Source of the DNA: Magnolia sinica
Taxonomy: Eukaryota > Streptophyta > Magnoliopsida > Magnoliales > Magnoliaceae
Direction of reading: 5' to 3'
Assembly (NCBI RefSeq): GCF_029962835.1
Contig: NC_080591.1
Span: 40,431,501 to 40,495,500 of the forward strand
Length of the DNA stretch: 64,000 bases
In this document: piece by piece, positions 1 to 11,826 of the stretch
Layout of the letters: every line of letters begins with the position of its first letter
Numbering within the stretch: the first letter of the stretch is position 1
Translations under genes and position numbers: made by a program
The notes under the pieces: model-generated
The model's input: the letters and a program-made list of their open reading frames with translations, nothing else
Told to the model about the DNA's origin: nothing
Databases searched by the model: none

Positions 1-182
1 GATGTTTATTTTTCCTTTCATGTCAAGAGGTCATCTAGACCGTCCATTTTGGGTGGAGAATGGATCTCCACCATTGATCCTTGATTTGGTAGGCCCACAT
101 GCATTGGGACCCACTTGATGTATAATTAGATGCTTGAAACAGAGGGCCCATAGTATCGGGGTCCCTCCATCACACGTGTCTC

Positions 183-183
<1 letters not shown>

Positions 184-221
<38 letters not shown>
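184..221. repeat. (TC)n microsatellite in the LTR
   Basis: An uninterrupted TC dinucleotide run. It lies in the same LTR context as the TC run at 34355-34385 and the GA run at 20366-20382 in the inverted solo LTR. Confidence 0.95.
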
Positions 222-224
<3 letters not shown>

Positions 225-1286
225 TTTCTTTGTGATGATGTAGTTGTGTGACCCACTTGGATGGACCCCACTTTGATGTATGTATTACCCATGTCATCCA
301 ACCTGTCCTTTTGGTGGCCCACGTCCATAGGTGGGGCCCACCTCAAATGTATGTAATATGCCCAAACTGTCCAGCATCCAGGGACACTGGACGTTGATGG
401 AAAACCAAAAATATTAGCCTTGGTTCAAGGCTATTTGGGTGGGCTGCTTGTGTAGGCCCCACCTTGATGTATAAATTCAATCCAAGCCGTCCATCCTTTC
501 CCCACCTCATTTTAGGCGTTGAGCTGAAAAATGAAGCTGATCCGACCTTCTTGCGGGCCACAGCATAGGAAAATGGGATTTGTACTGTTGAAAAACCACC
601 TGATGTTTCTATACTCCAAAACACCTTGAATATTGGGCTTGTTTGGCTTGTCTTGAGCTATGGGAAATAGTGGATAGGGTGGATTCGCCTGATGTGGGCC
701 CCACATATGAAAAACCACTGAAAAACCCTTTTAAAAAAAATATATAATAATGAGTATATTAGACAGCGCCTGACGCTACTGCGTCTGGCGAGCGGGCAGG
801 AACCATGACCCCAGCCGTGGGCCCCACTGTGATGTGTGTAGAACATCTACACCGTGCATTTTGACAGGGCCCCTTAGGGCAGTGGGCGATCCAAAAATCA
901 GCCATATAAGAAACTCAGATGGCCCATGTCACTGGAAATAGTGTGAGTGAACGATTGCCATTGAAACCCCTTTTTGGGTTTACAAAAGTTTTGGATTATT
1001 ATGAATTTTTTTTCCTCTGTACGCGGGTCTGTGCAACCTTACCAACGGATTGGATGACAAATAAACGTTATGGTGGGCCCCACGTGGACCCACCCAATGA
1101 TGCATGTGTTTTCTTCATGTCATGGATAGTGGCACTCACCACGAAGCATGTGTTTTATCTGTGTATGCCACCACGCTACAGGTGTACTGCGTCAGTACAG
1201 CGTGGGACCCACGTGATGTATTTGCTTATCTACACCGTCCACCCACTGGATGGTGGGACCCGCCCCACGTGTGGGACTCCACCTGA

Positions 1287-1396
1287 TGTGCGTGTGTGTG
1301 TGTGTGTATATATATATATACATATATTATATTATATTGTATATATTATATATATTAAATATAGATTATATATGATATTATATAATATATACATGA
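1287..1396. repeat. TG/TA microsatellite and AT-rich tract
   Basis: A TG run passes into TA and then a degenerate AT-only stretch. The inverted solo LTR has the mirror arrangement at 19511-19591 (TA then TG), so the tract belongs to the LTR family. Confidence 0.9.
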
Positions 1397-1499
1397 TGGT
1401 GGGCCTTCATGGGACCCACCATGATGCATGGGTTGCATCTAAGCTGTCCAACCATTTTGATAGCCATTTTAAGGCTTGAGACTAAAAATAATACAAATC

Positions 1500-2460
1500 T
1501 ATAGTTCAAGTGGACCCCACCTTGGTATATGTATGGGGCCCATTTTGATTTATTTATGGCCATCCATTGAGGCCCACCTTGGTATGTGTATGAGGCCCAT
1601 CTTGATTTATTTGTGGTCGTCCATTGAGGCCCATATGATATGCATATGGCCCATGTGATTAGGCCCATTTTGATGTATTCTAAGGCCCATCCATTAGGGC
1701 CCACCTTTGATATGTATGAGACCCATCTGTGAGGCCCACCTTTGATATGTTTATTGCCCATCTGTGAGGCTCACCTTTGATATGTTTATGGCCCATCTGT
1801 GAGGCCCACCTTTAATATATTTATGGCCCATCTGTGAGGCCCACCTTTGATATGTTTATAGCCCATCTGTGAGGCCCACCTTTGATATGTTTATGGCCCA
1901 TCTGTGGTCCCACCTTTGATATATTTATGGCCCATCTATGCGGCCCACCTTTGATATGTTTATGGCCCATCTGTGAGGCCCACCTTTGATATATTTATGG
2001 CCCATCTGTGAGGCCCACCTTTGATATGTTTATGGCCCATCTGTGAGGCCCACCTTTAATATATTTATGGCCCATCTGTGAGGCCCACCTTTGATATGTT
2101 TATGGCCCATGCATATGGCTCATGTGAGTAGGCTCATTTTTACGTATTCTACGTCCCATCTTGATGTAGTTATGGCCCATCTGTAAGGCCCACCTTTGAT
2201 ATATTTATAGCCCATCTGTGAGGCCCACCTTTGATATGTTTATGGCCCATTTGTGAGGCCCACCTTTGATGTGTTTATGGCCCATTGTTGAGGCCCACTT
2301 GATGTATTGAGGCCCATTTGATGTATTTGGAGCCCATGGGTTGAGGCCCATTGTGATGTATTAGGGCCCATGGGTTGAGGCTCATTTGATGTATTTGAGG
2401 CCCATGGATTGAGGCCCAATGGGATGTATACAGGGTCTATTGCATTGTGTGATTCCGCCA
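1500..2460. repeat. Minisatellite, mostly a 35-bp unit
   Basis: The core at about 1690-2290 is a tandem array whose 35-bp unit contains GGCCCACCTTTGATATGTTT followed by ATGGCCCATCTGTG. Units differ by a few substitutions (GATATG/AATATA). At 1500-1690 and 2290-2460 the same words recur with shorter and irregular spacing (GAGGCCCATTTGATGTATT). The array sits between the microsatellite tract and the conserved LTR tail. Minus-strand reading frames through it are repeat shadows. Confidence 0.9.
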
Positions 2461-4276
2461 TGGGTTATATAATGACATTTATGGCGGGTCATGCCTTGAG
2501 AGCAATGTTGGTTTGACGTCCACATTGTAAGAATAATGTTGGTTAAATGTCTGCATTATAACTCTCCCTAGGGCCCATTGATAGGCCCATACTTGTTGTG
2601 TGTAGGCCATCAAGGCCCATCTTCGTTGTGAGGATAGTTCATCACCATATAAAATGCTTAGTATAACTCCATGATTCATGCCCATACGCATCATATGTAT
2701 GCTTGATATGAGGAATGTTTGATCGTAGCATACGCCATTGGGCAGACTATTTACGGGACTCCTTATGAGACGGAGTGCCCACATTATCGCGCCGTATGTG
2801 CAGGATTACTGCATGACTAGATAGTGTGACTCATGCATTTCACATATATATGACTTGATCATTATACGCCCTAGCGACATCAGGGCCGTGGCCTCCACAG
2901 ACACATCGTGGATGGCCAGATGGGACACCGAAAATGCTTGGTTCTAACACTGTGGGCACGTAGGATGTCCTTGGGTGAAAATCCCAGAACCTCCTTGGTA
3001 CCAGGAGATGCTCCAACGTCTAGACCGAGTGGAATATGAGCGCCGGTGCCTATACCATGAGGTCGTGTCTCCCACTGTGTCGTGGTCGGTTGGAAGGGGG
3101 TGTGGCCTTATCCGCCCGAGTGAGGGGGTTATAAGCTAGGCTGAGTATGACCAGCTCGTAAATGGGTCCGCTATCGACAAATCGGGCCCGATATTGGCAA
3201 GCGGATAGTGAGGTCTCTTCCACTCACTAAGCTGTGTAGCTAGGGAGGAGGCAGTCGGAGTGGAGTGTAATAGACCCCGGTGATTTTTCCAGAGAGCAAC
3301 CGAATTGATATGTGGACTTATTGAGCAGGAATTGCATATCCATTCATTCATTCATTCACTATCCACTTGGGCTGGTGGTGCGTAAATATTTGTTACGTGT
3401 ACCATCGCATGGCTAGGATTTCAGTTGGGCGTACAACTAACCTGAGATCAGGAGTTTACCACATTGTGTCTGACTATCCAAATTTAGGTATGGGACTGGT
3501 TTGGATAGAAGTCTCTTGTGATGGACCCCATAGCCTGTGATACTTCGTACTATAATCCCGACTTCACATTCCAGCATGGTCATTTCATTCGCACCGCATA
3601 TTATATTGCTTCTGCAGTACTTAGCATTTTGGGTTATTATGTTTTTGCATGAGGTTGATGGTGTTCGTGGCTCATCAGGATTTGCATATTGCATTGCATC
3701 CTCAGCATCTATTATTGTCTTATTATGTTTTGCATCGCATAGCCTTGGTACGACTGATAGCATGGACTTACCAGTATCTTTTGGCTTACTCTGATATCGT
3801 ATGATTCATATCTTATCAGCATTTTCGCTTATTTCGATGATGTATGATTTATGGGCATTATGGTATACTTGGCACTTATCTTGTGCACACACTTTCACCA
3901 CCCTCTAAGCTTTTGTAAGCTTATGCACGATAGATGCGTGTAGGTGGCGTTAGGTTGCAGCAGCGTTGAGCTTGGAGTGTGTAGCTGTCTTCTGGAGCTT
4001 TGATTTCGATATATATGTATTTCCCTTTTTGCATTGTATCCAAATGATTATATTAGTGGATATGTGATGATGATGTTGCCTTTATGATTTGGGTATACTT
4101 GTGGTTATGCTTCTCATGAGACAAATGTACGTTAGAAAATCCTCCTTGTAGGATCCCAAGATCGGAACCTGGCGTATGTACGATAGGGGCCGAGAATGGG
4201 GTATTACGAGGCTGTCGGCACCGGGTTCGACAATCGGGATTCCTGTGAATTCGATTTCCGAGTTTGGGGCATGACA

Positions 4277-5330
4277 CAGGGCCTGGTTGAACGCGATGGG
4301 GTGACAATCCGGTGTAGATGTACTAACCCCAGTGATATCCCAGAGATGTATGGTACTGATATATGGACTTACTGAGTAGGAGTTGTGTACTCAATATTTG
4401 ACTCATTCATTCATTTATTCACTATCCACTCGCGCTGGTGGTGCGCAACTAAATTATTATGTATACCTTCACAATATCCATGATTTCTGTTAGGTACGCA
4501 ACAAACCTGAGATCGGGAGTTTACCACATTGATTCTAGCTATCTAAATTTAGGTATGAGAGTAGTTTGGATAGAATTACCTTGTGATGAACCCCACAGCT
4601 TGCGCTACCACGTACTATCATCCTGACTACACACTCCAGCTTTGTCATTTCTTTTGCATTGCATCCTCTGCATATGACATTTAGTTTACTATGTTTCTGC
4701 ATTGCATGGCCTAGATAAGGCTGATGATATTCATGGACTCGTCAGGATTAACATATTGTATTGAATCCTCAGCATATGACATTTGGCTTACTACGGCTTC
4801 GCATTACATAGCCGATCCACATCGCATCCTCAGCATATGACATTTTGGTTTATTGTGTCCTTGTACTCGAATGATTATGGACTTGCTAGTATTTTCCGCT
4901 TACTCTGATATTTATACGCTTGACACATGCATTACACATACATATACCACCCTCTAAGCTTCTTGTAAGCTTATGCACGCTATTGCGTTTAGGTGATGTT
5001 AGGTCGCGGTAGCATTGAGACAGGAGCGTGTGTTAGAGCCTTAGAGTTTTTGTTTCATATATGTATTTCTCTTTCAGCATTGTACTTGAATGATTTTATT
5101 AGTGGATATGTGGTAATGATGTTTTTGTGACTTGGTTATGCTCATGGTTATGCCCCCTTATTTTTTTAAAAAAAATAAACTCATACTAAAAATCCTCCTT
5201 GTAGGATCCCAGGATCGGAATCTGGCATATGGGTGCTGGGGGCCGAGAATTAGGTTCTACGAAGGCTATCAGCACTGGATTAAGCGATCAGGAATTTTGT
5301 GAGCCCGGTTTCTGAGTTTGGGGCGTGACA
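4277..5330 (+). repeat. Second partial copy of the LTR tail
   Basis: A complete LTR tail ends at about 4276 (GGGGCATGACA). The next 1,054 bp repeat the last kilobase of an LTR, starting at a point equivalent to about 10766 of the 3' LTR and ending with GGGGCGTGACA at 5330. The 3' LTR has only one tail. I infer unequal exchange or recombination between two LTRs, because only the second tail is followed by the primer-binding site. Confidence 0.7.
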
Positions 5331-5334
5331 GAAG

Positions 5335-5347
5335 TTGTTTTCAGAGC
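5335..5347 (+). other. Degenerate tRNA-iMet primer-binding site
   Basis: TTGTTTTCAGAGC differs from the plant initiator-Met PBS (TTGGTATCAGAGC) at two positions and begins 4 bp after the LTR end. It fixes the LTR/internal boundary and the + orientation. Confidence 0.7.
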
Positions 5348-5546
5348 ATAACGTGGGAATACCTGAGGATAACATCACATATCTGCTGATAACTACCCTT
5401 CACTATATGATTGTTGAGAACTTAAAATGATTAGGTCCCCAAGTTCGAATAACTTAGAAACCTTCTGATTAACTCCCTACCGTGTGTGTATTGGAGAGTA
5501 CTCAAGGCTAATAGGCCCCTTGTCCCTTCCTATAGGACATAGCGCC

Positions 5547-6455
5547 TAGAGTTATACACGAGCAGAGTTAGCTCGGTAACTCGCTCGACTCGACTCGAAA
5601 AAGCTCAACTCGACTCGGCTCGAAATGAGTTCGATCCGAGCACGAGCTGATTTTTGGAGCTCGAAATGAGTTCGAGCCGAGCACGAGCTTGACTCGGCTC
5701 GACTCGAATAGTACTCGAAATCGGCTTGACTCAGACTCGACTCGGTACAAGGACTAGGGTATATATACCCTTCTAATTTCCAAAACAAAAAACCCTAACC
5801 CCATCGCCCATCCCATCACCCGTTCAAAAAAAAACCCTAACCCTTCAAAAAAAATCCTCACCCTCTCAACCATCCCATCGACCATCCGGCCCATCCCAAT
5901 GCTTGTTCCCCTCTTATACAGCCCATCCGCAAGGCCATCTAGGGTTGTCCCATCCACACTGACACACAAGAGAGCGGTGATCAGCATCTGAACAACGTCA
6001 TCCATCCACTTCATCTGCTGCTACAGAGACCCCTTTTTACCCTTCGCCCCATTCAAATTCACATCACTCCCATCTTCCCTAAAACCCAGTTCATCTTCAT
6101 CATTTGTGCTGTTTTGATTAGCAGTATCAACAACATTACTAATGCCCTTCGCTTTACTGTAATTCACAAAAATGCCCTTCAGGGCGATCATGTGGTCAGT
6201 TTCAAGACCCGTTGTCATTCCCACCACATGTACCTAACGGGATAGATGGTGCCATGGTGGATTCCAATGAAATGAAGGGTCCAAATCTACTCAAAATTGA
6301 GTCGAAAACTTTGCTCGAACTCGGACGAGCCGAGCACGAGCTGCTATTCCGAGCTCGAAGGCCGAGCTGAGCCGAGCACGAGCTGGGACTCGAGCGGTCC
6401 AAGCCGATCACGAGCTAGGCAATACTTGGCTCGGCTCGACTCATGTACACCTCTA
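5547..6455. mobile_element. Non-autonomous hAT-type element (909 bp) with captured sequence
   Basis: The ends are inverted repeats: TAGAGTTATACACGAG on the left and, on the other strand, TAGAGGTGTACATGAG on the right. Each is followed by GAGCTCGACTCGGCT-type subterminal repeats. An 8-bp target duplication flanks it, ATAGCGCC (5539-5546) and ATGGCGCC (6456-6463), with one mismatch. Eight bases and TAG ends fit hAT. A sister element with the same termini lies at 39000-39607. The middle, about 5750-6290, is unrelated to the subterminal repeats and looks like a host gene fragment on the minus strand. No transposase is present. Confidence 0.85.
5754..6227 (-). pseudogene. Captured host-gene fragment, possibly a trihelix/SANT-like protein
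   Basis: One minus-strand frame stays open from 6227 to 5754 except for a single TAG at 6021-6023. It has ordinary protein composition, unlike the repeats around it. The upstream part ends in GAKGKKGSL. After the stop comes QQMKWMDDVVQMLITAL, which resembles the start of the Myb/SANT-like (trihelix) DNA-binding domain of plant proteins, where a Trp usually occupies the stop position (TGG to TAG is one change). Both halves are in the same frame. The downstream part becomes low-complexity (repeated FFE/GLGFF), which suggests drift or an intron. The family assignment comes from recall of the motif only. The position inside the hAT-type element at 5547-6455 means capture, not a resident gene. Confidence 0.45.
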
Positions 6456-7501
6456 ATGGCGCCTGAGAGAGCGAGTCGAGCGGCTCCCACATCTGAGACT
6501 AGTGCGGTCCTGACCGTATCGGTGAGCACCGATTAACTACAGCAAATGCTACAGGCAATGATCACGATTCTTCAGGGGCAGGGTAGGCAACCCACGGATG
6601 CACCCACCCAGACTGAGTAGGAGCGCGTGAGCTGCCTTCTACGCGACTTCAGGCGGCTCGATTCCCCACATTTCTAAGGAGAGCCTGACCCATCAGCAAC
6701 AGAGAGATGAAGATCTAAGGTGGAGAAGATCTTTGATACTATGAGGTGCATGAACCAGCGGTGGGTCCCATTGAAGTATTTCTTCTTCAGGGAGAGGCCG
6801 AGCACCGGTGGACATCAGTTGCTCGAGCGGTAGGGGCCGAGTTAGAGTGGACATGGGAGGACTTTGCAGACCGGTTCAACCAGAAGTTCTTCCCAAAACA
6901 CATCCATCAGTGGCGCACACTAAAGTTCGAGACTCTTGTGCAAAGGGACATGTCAGTGTCCTAATATAAGGCCTGCTTCGTCGCGTTATCGAGATTCATA
7001 CCATCCCTGGTAGTTGATGGGGAGTGGAAGGCCCGCCGTTTCGAGTGTGGCTTGCGTTGTGGCCTTCGAAGTTGTGTCGCTGGACACATGCTCTTGACAT
7101 TTGAGTATGTCGTATAGCGGGCCCTGATATATGAGGTGGAATGGGACTATTCCCAGCGAGTCCGTGACCAGATAGGAGATCGAAAGAGCAAGGGCCCCTC
7201 CGGTAACTCCCAGTAGCAGTGTCGACCGTGTAGAGGCATAGGAATCATCCATCCTTTCGAGTGCCAACAGCATCTTCAACACCACCATTGAGACCGTTCT
7301 CAGGTGTTTTCTTCAGATGCGGTGGGAAAGGGCATCATAGGCACGAGTATCCCTGTCCTTAGCAGCAGTAGCGATGGTAGTACCTGCCGCCGAGACCCTA
7401 GCAGCAGGAAAAACCACAGAGGAGACATACACCTCCCCAGCAGGCCCAGGGCAGACTTTATGCAACCCAGCAAGACCCTCAGTCGTCAGGAGGAGTCGTA
7501 A
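6456..7501 (+). pseudogene. Degenerate gag of the Tekay-like element
   Basis: The reading starts with ATG at 6456, inside the right-hand copy of the hAT target duplication, and reads MAPERASRAAPTSE before a stop at about 6534. Gag similarity resumes in other frames. 6746-6961 encodes the conserved capsid-like block with WEDFADRFNQKFFPKHI and FETLVQRDMSVS, typical of Ty3 retrotransposon gag. A remnant CCHC knuckle (CRPC...H...C) lies near 7219-7263 with altered spacing. From 7304 the frame is a basic, Ser/Arg-rich gag tail. At least two frameshifts and several stops make it non-functional. Gag normally forms the virus-like particle in the cytoplasm. Confidence 0.8.
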
Positions 7502-7540
7502 ACGATTCGTGCGACCAGGCCTTAAGACCGTCTTGTTAGA

Positions 7541-7705
7541 TTAGTCATTAATGAGATTATGAGGCTGCAAAGTATCCCAGTTTTGATCGTGTCCGACCGG
7601 AATCCAAGGTTCAATAAGGGTCATCATCATGTAGATGAGGCATCTTAGGAGTGAGAGGCTGAGATTCGCAAACGCTATCCCCATCTCTTCGATGTTCGAT
7701 TATAC
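7541..7705 (+). pseudogene. Pol scraps: integrase piece joined to chromodomain tail
   Basis: From 7541 one frame reads an integrase-core piece containing IPVLIVSDRNPRF, which corresponds to the conserved SDRDPRF block of Ty3 integrase. It runs directly into a piece ending EAEIRKRYPHLFDVR, matching the last residues of the chromodomain region in Tekay/Del elements (WERE...RYPHLF). Two stops in this tail (TAG, TGA) stand where Trp and Arg codons are usual, each a single G-to-A or C-to-T change. Protease, reverse transcriptase, RNase H and most of integrase are absent, so a deletion fused the gag end to these scraps. This supports assigning the element to the chromovirus branch. Confidence 0.65.
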
Positions 7706-7806
7706 GTTATATTATGTTCTAATATATATAGGACTATGTTTCCTCTTCTCTTATGAGTTATGTCTATTTGCATGATAGTGCAAATTTCAAGCATGAAATT
7801 TTTATT

Positions 7807-7818
7807 AGGAGGGGAGAG
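7807..7818 (+). other. Polypurine tract
   Basis: AGGAGGGGAGAG lies immediately before the 3' LTR start. In this family it primes plus-strand DNA synthesis. Confidence 0.75.
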
Positions 7819-7819
7819 T

Positions 7820-10800
7820 TATAAGGCCCATATCCTAGTAGCACACCATTCCTTAGACTCCCGCGATCCTCCCCGTTAAATTCCACCGACCTGCGGCCTG
7901 TAAACAGTGTTTGCATGTGACCTTAAGTGGCATCCCGAAGATCTAAGTCGGCTCGACTCGAAACTTGTACCATTTTGACCACACCATCGCCACGGTTTCA
8001 ATGTCGTGTCTTGTGTACCAATGCGATGCCTAGGCTAGGAGTTGTGGCCATGTATAATCCTGAAAAATACCGTGCATTACGGGCCCGAGGGATTCCAGAT
8101 AAGAAATGATCTCTATAAGTAAAATCATCATTACATGACATCATGCCTACCTATCCTAGCCTAACCTATACCTATCATGACATCATGCCTAGCCCCACAC
8201 ATGCCTTACAACCCATCATTACTAGCATGCTACCCTCTCTCTCTTCCCATGCCTCTTACAACTCATCATCACCCCTTACAACCATCATTACACCACCATC
8301 ATGGCCTTACACACCATCATGCTTCCCTTCCATGACTACCCCATCTCTCTCATTTCTCTAGCATTCTTCTCTCTCCCAAGCAACCATTAGAGCTCTAGGA
8401 GAGAAGAAGAAACCCCATAACTCAGCCCCTTTTCCTAACCATTCTCACTCATCCAACCCTCAAAACACCATCATCCACCAATAAAGAAGGAGTTTGGAAG
8501 CTAAGAAGTCCTAGACACCAAGAAGTAGATAGAGGTGGGTGTTTTATAGGATAGATTTTTCATTTTTTATGCATGGGACAAGTGGGACCTACTGGTTAAC
8601 AGTAGGGATCCCATTTTGGACCCTAGGTGTGGCCAATGGCCCACCATGATGAACATCATATCCACACCCTTCACATGCAATCCTGTTTTTGTATCTGGAC
8701 AGCAAGTTTTAGAAATTATATAAAATCAATCATGACAAGATCGGAGTTGAAACTTGGAAACATTATGAACCATAATATGATCTAATTCCAGGCCAAATTT
8801 CATAGCCATACAACGATCCAATCATCCGTAGCATCAAGTTTACTTGGCTGCTGGCCAGCAGCACATGCAGGATTCTGATTTGCCAACAACAGATCCGTTT
8901 TTAATCCCTTTAACGAATGTATTAAAAATATATGTTCCATTGATTCATAGAAAATCGAAATAGCTTTCCAACGGTATATAATAAGCCTTAATCGAAGTTC
9001 GGACGGCTGAGATCTTGGCCTTATACAAAAGATGTATTTGGGGGCTTATTATGACCATTCTTGTGTCGGCCATATCCGTGATTACAATGGTCAGATGTAT
9101 TTGATATTTGTTCTTAACTTACTTGAGATAGTAAACAATCATATGTATGGTCCTTATGGTCAAATTCTTTCATGATAAAATTCAGAAAATTCTGGACCGA
9201 TAGATTCTTCCACAAGGATAAACCTTAAATTGTTTTGTATGGCCCAGATGGATCCCAGGCTCTGTATGGTTAGAAACATATATACGGCCTAAATGACATA
9301 CTCCTAAACCATCCATTGGCTCAGATTTTCCAACATAGTGGCTGCTCATAGATATTTGATCAAGACATTTCATGTGCTACTTGTATGTTATATGTATGTT
9401 GACCATAACATTCATCGTCTTATTATGGACCCACTTGGTATTCAGACCACTTTTAATTCATGTACTTTATTAGTTCATTTAATCTGAATAGCCATGTGTA
9501 TTGATGCCTGTCTCTTACCTAAGCTTTGCTAACATGTGGGTCCTACTTGCCGTTGGATCTATTTCATTTTCTTTGCACTTTCTATTTGCTGAAATTTTCC
9601 AAGCACTTAATTGTATTGCATGTAGGCCTCTCTGACACCTTGTAGTGGGCCCCACATTGGTCCCACTTTGGGGGATGTTTAATCCTTATATAAGTGTGCT
9701 GGGATGTCCCACCTTTTTGCAAGAAATGATCTCTAAATGTTTGGAAATTGGGCCCTAAGTTGTGACAGACCCCATTTCTAAAAATTGTCTGATTATTTGT
9801 ATTTTATACCAACTTTGGGCCTCTATAGTGGACCACATGATGGAGATATGAGTAGGCTACCACTTGGGACATCTAACCTATGCCAATGAATAGATAAATA
9901 ATATTTTACTCGGGCTAAATCAAACCCCACATGATCAGGGAGTAGATCCCAAAATATGGCCAGTCATAGTTGTGCAAAAAATTAAAGTTTATATCTGATA
10001 ATCATGCTAGTGTACTTAGTCTAGTATTCATAAGAAGTATAGGGCCTTAGTGTGCTATTGAAGACACTTAAATCTATGGATCCTCGTGTCACATTAGTTA
10101 TTTTTGTGTTTAGGCCGATTATTGTTTATATCTGATAATCATATTAGTGTACTTAGTCTAATAGGATACATTGAGAACATGCTTAGTATTACGTTATGGT
10201 ACATGCCCACACACATCATTTGTATGCATGTTGTGAGGAATGATTGATCATAACATATGCCATTGGGCTGAGTTATTTAGGGTACTCCTTGTGAGATGGA
10301 GTTGCCCCACATGATCGTGCGGTACACGTAGGTTCGATGCATGACTGGATGATATGACTCATGCATCTCACATTTTGTGTGACATGATCACTTGACGCCC
10401 TAGCAACACCAAGGTCGTGGCCTTCACAGGCATTTCTTGGATGACCAGATGGGACGCCGAAAATGTTTGGGACTCAACATATGCGCACTTTGGATGTCCG
10501 TGGGTGAAAGTCCCTAAACCCTCGTGGCCAGGGGATGCTCTAACGTCTAGACTGAGTGGATACATAAGTGCCCGAGTGCCGAATATCAGTAGACCGCGTC
10601 TCCCACTGTGTAGTGGTCGGTTGGAAGGGGGTATGGCCTTATCCGCCTGAGGGTAGGGGGTAAAGATAGGCTGAGTTTGACTAACTCAGAAATGAGTCCG
10701 CTATCGATGTGCCGGGTAGATATTGGCAAACTACTGGTAGGCAGGTAGTGAGGTCTCTTCTACTCACCTGGTTACGCGCGATGGGGCGACAGTCTAGTGT

Positions 10801-11826
10801 GGAGTGTACTAAACCCCTATGATATCCCAGAGATATATGGTACTGATATATGGACTTACTGAGTAGAAGTTGCGTACTCAATATTTGACTCATTCATTCA
10901 TTTATTCAATATCCACTCAGGCTAGTAGTGCGCAACTAAATCATTATATATACCTCCATAATATCCATGATTTTAGTTGGGTACGCAACCAACCTAAGAT
11001 CAGAAGTTTACTACATTGAGTCTAGCTATCCAAATTTAGGTATAAGACTAGTTTGGATAGAAGTCCCTTGTGATGAACCCCACAGCTTACGATACCACGT
11101 ACTATCATCCTGACTACACACTCTAGCTTTGTCATTCCTTGTGCATTGCATACCGCATTGCATTCTCTGCATATGACATTTGGTTTACTATGTTTCTGCA
11201 TTGCATGACCTAGATAAGGCTGATGATATTCGTGGACTCGTCAGGATTTATATATTGTATTGCATCCTCAACATATAACATTTGACTTACTATGGTTTCG
11301 CATTGCATAGCCAATCTGCATTGCATCCTCAACATATGACATTTGGTTTATTGTGTCCTTGTACTCGAACGATTATGAACTTGCCAGTATTTTCTGCTTA
11401 CTCTGATATTTATATGCTTGGCACGTGAATTGCACACACATACACCACCCTTTAAGCTTCTTGTAAGCTTATGCACGACCGTTGCGTGCAGGTGACGTTA
11501 GGTCACAGCAGTATTAAGATAGGAGCGTGTGCTAGAGCCTTAAAGTTTTTGTTTCGTATATGTATTTCCCTTTCAGTATTGTACTGGAATGATTTTATTA
11601 GTGGATATGTGGTGATGATGTTTTTATGACTTGGTTATGCTTGTGGTTATGCCCCCTTACAAAAAAAAAAAAAAACTCATACTAAAAATCCTCCTTGTAG
11701 GATTCCAGGATCAAAATCTGGCATACGGGTGTCGGGAGCTGAGAATGGGGTACTATGGAAGCTGTCAGCGCTAGATTCAATGATCAAAAATTCTGTGAGC
11801 CCGGTTTTTGAGTTTAGGGCGTGACA
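7820..11826 (+). mobile_element. 3' LTR of the Tekay-like element (4,007 bp)
   Basis: It begins TATAAGGCCCATATCCTAG right after the polypurine tract. The usual TG is mutated; the solo LTR begins TGTAAGACACGTATCC on the minus strand and the fragment at 33317 begins TGTCAGGCC. It ends GGGGCGTGACA-like at 11826. The first 840 bp match 33317-34150, and the last 1.65 kb match 2600-4276. The middle, about 8660-10150, has no counterpart in the other copies and holds no gene, so this LTR has a different central segment and lacks the minisatellite. A 40-bp direct repeat containing ATCTGATAATCAT occurs at about 9993 and 10131. The right end abuts Athila gag coding sequence, which marks the insertion point. 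Confidence 0.8.

Larger units (their letters stand above)
1..5330 (+). mobile_element. 5' LTR of a Tekay/Del-like Ty3 chromovirus, left end outside the window
   Basis: This is the long terminal repeat of the element that continues to 11826. Its right end, GGGGCGTGACA at 5320-5330, is followed by a degenerate initiator-Met primer-binding site. The end sequence matches the 3' LTR (to 11826) and, inverted, the solo LTR that starts at 15272. Bases 1-300 match 34180-34480, which lies about 0.9 kb inside another copy, so I infer about 0.9 kb is missing to the left. Contents in order: TC microsatellite, TG/TA tract, an array of GGCCCACC-containing repeats, conserved LTR tail, and a second partial tail. 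ORFs here are low-complexity and I call none of them genes. The length (over 5.3 kb) is large for a plant LTR but in keeping with the Tekay lineage. Confidence 0.8.

Noticed and set aside
919..1479. 186-codon + strand reading frame
   Set aside because: It runs through palindromic-family sequence and the TG/TA microsatellite. Composition is repeat-driven (YIYIHILYYIVYIIY-like) and no domain is seen.
1378..2461. Minus-strand frames with repeated W/G/P residues
   Set aside because: They are translations of the 35-bp minisatellite and the GGCCCA words around it.
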